A DNA stretch of 10,448 nucleotides, from positions 1-10,448 of the forward strand of contig CAAFXF010000111.1 of the NCBI GenBank assembly GCA_900766895.1, read 5' to 3'. Under the pieces are notes generated by a model. It did no database searches. It saw nothing but the letters and a program-made list of their open reading frames with translations, and was not told the DNA's origin. Made by a program: the position numbers and the translations under genes. This document shows, in pieces, positions 6,191 through 10,448 of this stretch. This stretch comes from Clostridia bacterium (GTDB taxonomy: Bacteria > Bacillota > Clostridia > Oscillospirales > Acutalibacteraceae). The stretch's first letter is position 1, and each line of letters starts with the position of its first letter.

Positions 6191-6255
6191 TTTTATTTTG
6201 CAGAAAAATTTATAATTTTTTGTTAATAATAAATAAACTAATAGTTATTTGACTA

Positions 6256-6284
6256 TTGAAATATCAGAAAGGTAGGTATATAAT
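6256..6284 (+). promoter_or_regulatory. Promoter of the uronate operon
   Basis: TTGAAA (6256-6261), 17-base spacer, perfect TATAAT (6279-6284). The expected transcript start near 6291 leaves a leader of about 30 bases before uxaC. The 191-base gap between the TM2 gene and uxaC thus holds one promoter for each direction. Confidence 0.8.
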
Positions 6285-6300
6285 GTTTTTGATTAAAACA
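6284..6300. promoter_or_regulatory. Candidate operator at the uronate operon start site
   Basis: TGTTTT-TGATT-AAAACA is a perfect 6-base inverted repeat with a 5-base gap, beginning at the last base of the -10 box and spanning the likely transcript start. Its position would suit a repressor responding to a uronate intermediate. The arms are A/T-rich, so chance is a real possibility and no regulator gene is present. Confidence 0.35.
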
Positions 6301-6322
6301 AAAGGAGTAAAAGGGAGTAGCT

Positions 6323-7723
6323 ATGACAGAATTTATTGGCAGGGATTTTTTGCTTGATACCGAATGTGCAAAAAAGCTTTTTCACGAATATGCAGAGAAT
6401 ATGCCTATTTGCGACTACCATTGTCACTTAAGTCCAAAGGAGATTTACGAAAACAAGCAGCCAACGGATATTTCACAGCTTTGGCTGTCGGGCGACCATT
6501 ACAAGTGGAGAGCAATGAGGAGTGCAGGCGTTGATGAATACTACTGCACAGGAGACGCGTCGGGTGAGGAAAAGTTTATAAAATTCGGCGAGGCTTTGCA
6601 GTACTGTATAGGCAATCCGCTTTACCATTGGGCTCACATAGAGCTTCAAAGATATTTTGGCATAGACACACCGCTTAATGCAAAAACCGCAAAGGATATA
6701 TATGCAAAAGCAAACGAGGCTATCGCAAACGGTGATTTTCGTCCGCAAAGCCTTATTACAAAAAGCAATGTTAAGGTTGTTTGCACAACAGATGACCCTG
6801 TTGACAGCCTTGAATATCACAAGCTTTTGAAGAATGTTGACGGCTTTGACTGCAAGGTGCTTCCGTCCTTCAGACCCGACAAGGCGCTCAATATTCATCT
6901 TGACGGCTTCGCTGAATATATTAATGCGCTCGGCAAGGCAGCAGGTATTGAAATAAAATCATACAAGGATGTTATTACCGCCCTGCTTAACAGATGCGAT
7001 TATTTTAACGAGGCAGGCTGTAAGGTTTCGGACCAGGCGTTTGAATATGTTCCGTTTGATATTGCCGACGATGACGAAATCGAAAATGTATTTCAGCAGG
7101 CAATGAGCGGAAGCATTCCGTCACAGGCTGACGGCGACAAATACAGAACTGCTGTTCTTATTGCATTGGGTGAAAAGTACCACGAGCTTGATTGGGCTAT
7201 GGAAATTCATATCGGTGCAATCCGCAACAATTCAACCCGTATGTTTAACCTTTTGGGTGCAGACACAGGCTTTGACAGTGTGGGTGATTGCGAAATTGCA
7301 ATTAAGCTTTCAAGATTTTTGGATGCGCTTGATGTGAAATCTGCATTGCCGAAAACTATTCTGTTTAATCTTAACGACAAGGACAATACAGTTCTTGCAA
7401 CCATGCTCGGCAATTTCCAGGGCACAGAGGCCGAGAGCAAAATTCAATTCGGCCCTGCGTGGTGGTTCCTTGACACTATGGACGGTATGACAAATCAAAT
7501 GAAATCACTTGGTAATCTCGGTGTGCTCGGCAAGTTTGTCGGTATGGAAACGGATTCTCGCTCCTTTACCTCCTATGGCAGACACGAATATTTCAGACGA
7601 ATTATGTGCCGTTTGCTCGGCAGGTGGGTAGAGGACGGCTGGTATGCCTACGATGAGGATATACTTAAGGAAATCGTCTGCGGTATCTCGTACAACAATG
7701 CAATGAAATATTTTGGATTTTGA
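6323..7723 (+). CDS. uxaC: Uronate isomerase UxaC
   Basis: Cytoplasmic metal-dependent isomerase of the amidohydrolase superfamily; converts D-glucuronate to D-fructuronate and D-galacturonate to D-tagaturonate. The 466 residues are the normal size. Recognisable segments are FLLDTECAKKLFHEYAENMP at the N terminus, the metal-binding DYHCHL with His33 and His35, LWLSGDHYKWRAMRSAG, the CTTDDPVDSLEYH segment, EIHIGAIRNN, GDTGFDSV-like GADTGFDSVGD, and the C-terminal GMETDSRSFTSYGRHEYFRR. The ATG follows AGGGAG with six bases of spacing. It is the first gene of a three-gene uronate operon, with KDG kinase 36 bases after its stop to the preferred start. The UxaA/UxaB or UxuA/UxuB steps that follow it in the pathway are not encoded in this window. 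Confidence 0.97.
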   Translation: MTEFIGRDFLLDTECAKKLFHEYAENMPICDYHCHLSPKEIYENKQPTDISQLWLSGDHYKWRAMRSAGVDEYYCTGDASGEEKFIKFGEALQYCIGNPLYHWAHIELQRYFGIDTPLNAKTAKDIYAKANEAIANGDFRPQSLITKSNVKVVCTTDDPVDSLEYHKLLKNVDGFDCKVLPSFRPDKALNIHLDGFAEYINALGKAAGIEIKSYKDVITALLNRCDYFNEAGCKVSDQAFEYVPFDIADDDEIENVFQQAMSGSIPSQADGDKYRTAVLIALGEKYHELDWAMEIHIGAIRNNSTRMFNLLGADTGFDSVGDCEIAIKLSRFLDALDVKSALPKTILFNLNDKDNTVLATMLGNFQGTEAESKIQFGPAWWFLDTMDGMTNQMKSLGNLGVLGKFVGMETDSRSFTSYGRHEYFRRIMCRLLGRWVEDGWYAYDEDILKEIVCGISYNNAMKYFGF

Positions 7724-7759
7724 TTTAACTATATATTTTGAAAGGCTACGGTGATTACT

Positions 7760-8857
7760 ATGAATCTTAATTTAAGACCAAAGGAAGAATGTATGTTTGA
7801 CGAGGTTTCTCTCGGCGAAATTATGCTTCGTCTTGACCCCGGCGAGGGCAGAATAAAGACTGCCCGCTCGTTCAGAGCCTGGGAGGGCGGCGGAGAGTAC
7901 AATGTTGCCCGCGGACTTCGCAGATGCTTTGGTATGAAAACATCTGTTGTTACTGCTTTTGCAGAAAACGAAATCGGTTATCTTATGGAGGATTTAATTC
8001 TTCAGGGCGGTGTTGATACCTCGCTTATCAAGTGGGTACCGTACGACGGTATCGGCAGAACCGTAAGAAACGGTATCAACTTTACCGAGCGCGGCTTTGG
8101 TATCCGCGGTGCTGTCGGTGCTTCTGACAGAGGCAATACTGCCGCGTCACAGCTTAAGCCGGAGGATATTGATTGGGATTACATCTTCGGCACACTCGGT
8201 GTTCGTTGGCTTCACACAGGCGGTATTTATGCAGCCTTGTCCGAAACAGCCGCTCAAACCGTAATCACCGCTGTTAAAAAGGCAAAGGAATACGGCACCG
8301 TTGTATCATACGACCTTAACTACCGCCCGTCACTTTGGAAGGGTATCGGCGGTCAGGCAAAGGCTCAGGAGGTCAACAGAGAGATTGCAAAGTATGTTGA
8401 CGTTATGATAGGTAACGAGGAGGACTTTACCGCATCTCTCGGCTTTGAGGTTGAAGGTAACGACGCAGACCTCAAGGAGCTTAATATGGACGGCTACTAC
8501 AAAATGATTGAAACCGTTACGAAGGCATATCCAAACTTTAAGGTTATTGCAACAACTCTTCGTACCGTTAAAACAGCAACCGTTAACGATTGGAAGGCTA
8601 TCTGCTGGGCAGACGGCAAAATCTACAATTCACTTGAATTTCCGGGCCTTGAAATTTTGGACAGAGTCGGCGGTGGTGACAGCTTTGCATCAGGTCTTAT
8701 TTACGGCTTGATGACCTATGAGGACGCACAAAAGGCAGTTAATTACGGCGTTGTTCACGGTGCGCTTGCAATGACAACACCGGGCGACACCTCTATGGCT
8801 TCGCTTAAGGAGGTAGAGGCAAAGGTTAACGGCGCAGGTGCTAGAGTACAAAGATAA
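7760..8857 (+). CDS. 2-keto-3-deoxygluconate kinase (PfkB family)
   Basis: Cytoplasmic PfkB-type carbohydrate kinase, 365 residues, expected to phosphorylate 2-keto-3-deoxygluconate at C6. The N-terminal substrate region reads SLGEIMLRLDPGEGRI then WEGGGEYNVARGLRR, a GGE/N-type sugar pocket. A mid-domain VVSYDLNYRPSLW and IGNEEDF follow, and the C-terminal PfkB signature DRVGGGDSFASGLIYG carries the catalytic-type Asp307. Three starts are possible: GTG 7751 after AAAGG, ATG 7760 after GGTGAT, and ATG 7793 after AAGGAAG. I prefer 7760 because homologues I recall keep a short leader before FDEVSLGE; this is uncertain. Function comes from its place between uxaC and eda: its product KDPG is the substrate of the next gene, 29 bases downstream. 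A different sugar acid cannot be excluded from the motifs alone. Confidence 0.88.
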   Translation: MNLNLRPKEECMFDEVSLGEIMLRLDPGEGRIKTARSFRAWEGGGEYNVARGLRRCFGMKTSVVTAFAENEIGYLMEDLILQGGVDTSLIKWVPYDGIGRTVRNGINFTERGFGIRGAVGASDRGNTAASQLKPEDIDWDYIFGTLGVRWLHTGGIYAALSETAAQTVITAVKKAKEYGTVVSYDLNYRPSLWKGIGGQAKAQEVNREIAKYVDVMIGNEEDFTASLGFEVEGNDADLKELNMDGYYKMIETVTKAYPNFKVIATTLRTVKTATVNDWKAICWADGKIYNSLEFPGLEILDRVGGGDSFASGLIYGLMTYEDAQKAVNYGVVHGALAMTTPGDTSMASLKEVEAKVNGAGARVQR

Positions 8858-8886
8858 AACAAAATAATAAAAAGGAAGTATTAATT

Positions 8887-9543
8887 ATGGCAAATAAAAT
8901 TGAAACCCTTGCAAAGATTCAAGAGGTAGGTATTGTGGCAGTTGTTCGTGCAACATCTATTGAGCAAGCAGAAAAAATCACCGACGCTTGTATTGCCGGC
9001 GGAGTTGCCGCTATCGAGCTTACATTTACCGTTCCTCACGCAGACAAGCTTATTGAAGCAATGCGTGCAAAGTATAATTCAGGCGAAATCATCATCGGTG
9101 CAGGTACCGTTATGGATGCGGCAACAGCAAGAATTGCTATTCTTGCCGGTGCAGAATATATCGTGTCACCTTACTTTGACCCTGAAACAGTTAAGTGCTG
9201 TAACAGATACGGCATTCCGTCAATGCCGGGTATTTACACACCGACTGAGGCAGTTCATGCTATGGAGTGCGGTGCAGATGTGCTTAAGGTTTTCCCGGGC
9301 GATATTGCAGGCCCTGCATTCATTAAGGACATTCACGGTCCTATTCCAAACGCAGTTATGATGCCGTCAGGCGGTGTTGATGTTGACAACGTTAAGGATT
9401 GGATTAAGGCAGGTGCTATTGCCTGCGGTGCAGGCTCATCGCTTATTGCAGGTGCAAAGACAGGCGATTACGATAAGATCACTGAAACAGGAAAGCTCTT
9501 TGTTCAAAGAATAAAAGAAGCAAGAGCAGAAATGAAAAAATAA
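8887..9543 (+). CDS. eda: KDPG aldolase Eda (2-keto-3-deoxy-6-phosphogluconate aldolase)
   Basis: Class I aldolase of the KDPG/KHG family that splits KDPG into pyruvate and glyceraldehyde-3-phosphate; cytoplasmic, normally a trimer. The 218 residues match the family length. Expected active-site positions are present: Arg21 in VVRAT, Glu44 in AIELTF, and the Schiff-base Lys134 in VLKVFPG. IIGAGTVMDA, VSPYFDP, MPGIYTPTEA and the phosphate-binding MPSGGV plus GAGSSL segments complete the TIM-barrel pattern. Gly at 138 after FP replaces the Ala found in E. coli (LKLFPA). ATG 8887 follows AAGGAAG. It closes the uronate operon and a strong terminator begins right after its stop. Family members can also cleave KHG or KDPGal; KDPG is inferred from the neighbouring kinase. 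Confidence 0.95.
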   Translation: MANKIETLAKIQEVGIVAVVRATSIEQAEKITDACIAGGVAAIELTFTVPHADKLIEAMRAKYNSGEIIIGAGTVMDAATARIAILAGAEYIVSPYFDPETVKCCNRYGIPSMPGIYTPTEAVHAMECGADVLKVFPGDIAGPAFIKDIHGPIPNAVMMPSGGVDVDNVKDWIKAGAIACGAGSSLIAGAKTGDYDKITETGKLFVQRIKEARAEMKK

Positions 9544-9571
9544 AAAAAGGGGCTGACATAGCCCCTTTTTT
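9542..9571. terminator. Bidirectional terminator between eda and the unknown gene
   Basis: GGGGCT (9549-9554) pairs with AGCCCC (9560-9565) around a 5-base loop, with seven A before and six T after, giving an extended stem of about 12 pairs and a U-tract on both strands. It ends the uronate operon and also the convergent gene that stops at 9584. Confidence 0.93.
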
Positions 9572-9583
9572 ATTGTCCTTTAG

Positions 9584-10258
9584 TTATTCTTCTCTTTCTT
9601 TATCGTCAACAAGAGTGTTCAGCAGCCTGATTGCCTTTTTAACCTTTTCGTCATCCTCCTGCAAGCCGAGCTCGCGGATGTTGTCGCCGATAAGTGTTTC
9701 GATAATATCTTCAACTCGTGACAGTGTGGCAATGTATTCGGTTTTGCTTTCGTTTCTTGCCTCTCTGTCTTCTACATCAGCCGAAAATTCCTGCGTTGCC
9801 AAGCTTTCCTTAAACTCAAGGCGGTCGTTGCGCGCACTGCGAACAATTTGAGAATCCTTTTCAATTATGAGTGACATAATGCCCTCGGAATCCCTATTCA
9901 TCAGGCGCTTCATTTTTCTGAATATAAATGTTGCGTCAAACAGGCTTGTAAAGGTGATGTGCTCAACGGAGTTTGCCTTGTTTATGTAAAGATGCACACA
10001 CTCGTTTGAATTTTGTGTTACAATTTCGTTCACCTTTTTTAAGAAATCATTGTCCGAAAGGGCAAGCTGTGATGTTTCAAAATTGTACAAAAGATTCATT
10101 TCACTGTCAAAAACAAGCACCGATTCTCTGATAGCAACATAGTATTCGTTGCCCTCAAATTCAAACGATATGAGATTGTTTTTGTTTGATATTGCACTTT
10201 GAATTGAGTCGGCTTGCTTTTTGCTTCTGCCAAGCAGTCTTTCAAGCTTTGTTCCCAT
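9584..10258 (-). CDS. Uncharacterised soluble protein, acidic C-terminal half
   Basis: I do not recognise this 224-residue protein. It has no signal peptide, no membrane segment and a single Cys (about residue 86). The N terminus is basic and helical (KLERLLGRSKKQAD). Residues about 30-120 look like an alpha/beta or mostly-beta domain with alternating hydrophobics: LISFEFEGNEYYVAIRESVLVF, then VHLYINK and HITFTSLFDATFIFRKM. The last 90 residues are highly charged and helical, likely coiled coil, ending in LLNTLVDDKEREE. A GTG at 10267 would add three residues, but GAGG is eight bases before the ATG at 10258-10256, so that start is used. It stands alone, convergent with the uronate operon, and its upstream region is unusually structured. 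No function is proposed. Confidence 0.75.
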   Translation of the reverse strand: MGTKLERLLGRSKKQADSIQSAISNKNNLISFEFEGNEYYVAIRESVLVFDSEMNLLYNFETSQLALSDNDFLKKVNEIVTQNSNECVHLYINKANSVEHITFTSLFDATFIFRKMKRLMNRDSEGIMSLIIEKDSQIVRSARNDRLEFKESLATQEFSADVEDREARNESKTEYIATLSRVEDIIETLIGDNIRELGLQEDDEKVKKAIRLLNTLVDDKEREE

Positions 10259-10272
10259 TGACGACACCTCTT

Positions 10273-10437
10273 ATAAATGTGGATTTATCCTTCTTAAGTT
10301 GGCGGTAGTCGAAAGAATATGGTTTTGATACAATCTTTTCCGCCAATACTTTGTTAAATTATTTTTGAATACGGCAGTATGCAAAAATAATTATGCCTTG
10401 TCTTGACGCAAAATATTTGCATCAAAACTGCAAGGCA
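10273..10437. other. Highly structured intergenic element with four hairpins
   Basis: The stretch upstream of the unknown gene holds four successive inverted repeats. First, ATAAAT-GTGG-ATTTAT (10273-10288). Second, TTGGCGG (10299-10305) with CCGCCAA (10340-10346), enclosing AAAGA (10312-10316) with TCTTT (10334-10338). Third, 10357-10372 with 10377-10392 around loop GGCA, 15 of 16 pairs. Fourth, TGCCTTG (10394-10400) with CAAGGCA (10431-10437), enclosing 10403-10412 with 10416-10425; the one non-pair of this inner stem becomes a G-U wobble in minus-strand RNA, which hints that this is the functional strand. I see no convincing promoter or open frame in it. It could be a 5' leader or small RNA, or a palindromic mobile repeat; it may continue past the window edge. 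Confidence 0.6.
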
Positions 10438-10448
10438 CCTAAAATACA

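Noticed and set aside
6250..6284. TTGACT as the -35 box of the uronate promoter
   Set aside because: The spacing to TATAAT is 24 bases; TTGAAA at 6256-6261 gives exactly 17.
10268..10448. CRISPR array or known riboswitch at the right edge
   Set aside because: The stems differ from each other in sequence and spacing, so there is no direct-repeat array, and I see no core motif of a riboswitch class I know.

Overview
The window looks like a piece of a gut-type Firmicutes/Clostridia genome (Ruminococcaceae/Oscillospiraceae or relatives). Three things point that way: strong AGGAGG-type Shine-Dalgarno sites, short A/T-rich intergenic gaps with TTGACA/TATAAT-type promoters, and proteins that resemble clostridial families (rhamnulokinase-like fuculose kinase, HPt-like protein, zinc-ribbon TM2 protein). 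The lineage is an inference from style and remembered family resemblance, not from a search. The first 31 bases are not genomic: they match the 3' part of the Illumina TruSeq read-2 adapter, so the contig edge is untrimmed.

Region 1 (32-3853, + strand) is the 3' part of an L-fucose catabolic operon: the tail of a probable class II (fuculose-phosphate) aldolase, then fucU (mutarotase), a rhamnulokinase-like FGGY kinase and fucI (isomerase). Together they convert L-fucose to L-fuculose-1-phosphate and then dihydroxyacetone phosphate plus lactaldehyde. A possible dispersed palindromic repeat and a bidirectional terminator follow.

Region 2 (3978-5213) holds two divergent genes. One encodes a small HPt-like protein with Tyr at the expected phospho-acceptor His position; the other encodes a ZIP-family metal transporter. 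A 19-base perfect palindrome sits over both predicted -35 boxes.

Region 3 (5281-6190, - strand) holds a zinc-ribbon/TM2 membrane protein gene with a near-consensus promoter, followed downstream by tRNA-Pro(CGG) and tRNA-Pro(GGG), each with encoded CCA and each followed by a hairpin.

Region 4 (6256-9571, + strand) is a uronate operon: uxaC (uronate isomerase), a 2-keto-3-deoxygluconate kinase and eda (KDPG aldolase), with a clear promoter and a strong terminator. The reductase and dehydratase steps between UxaC and the kinase are not here. With the fucose operon this suggests an organism living on plant or host glycans.

Region 5 (9584-10448, - strand) is one unrecognised soluble protein gene. 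Its upstream region contains four successive hairpins, one of them 15 of 16 pairs. This is the least explained part of the window and may be a structured RNA or a mobile palindromic element. I did not find a clear defence, CRISPR or other large novel system; the best leads are the structured region at the right edge, the palindrome between the HPt-like and ZIP genes, and the HPt-like protein itself.
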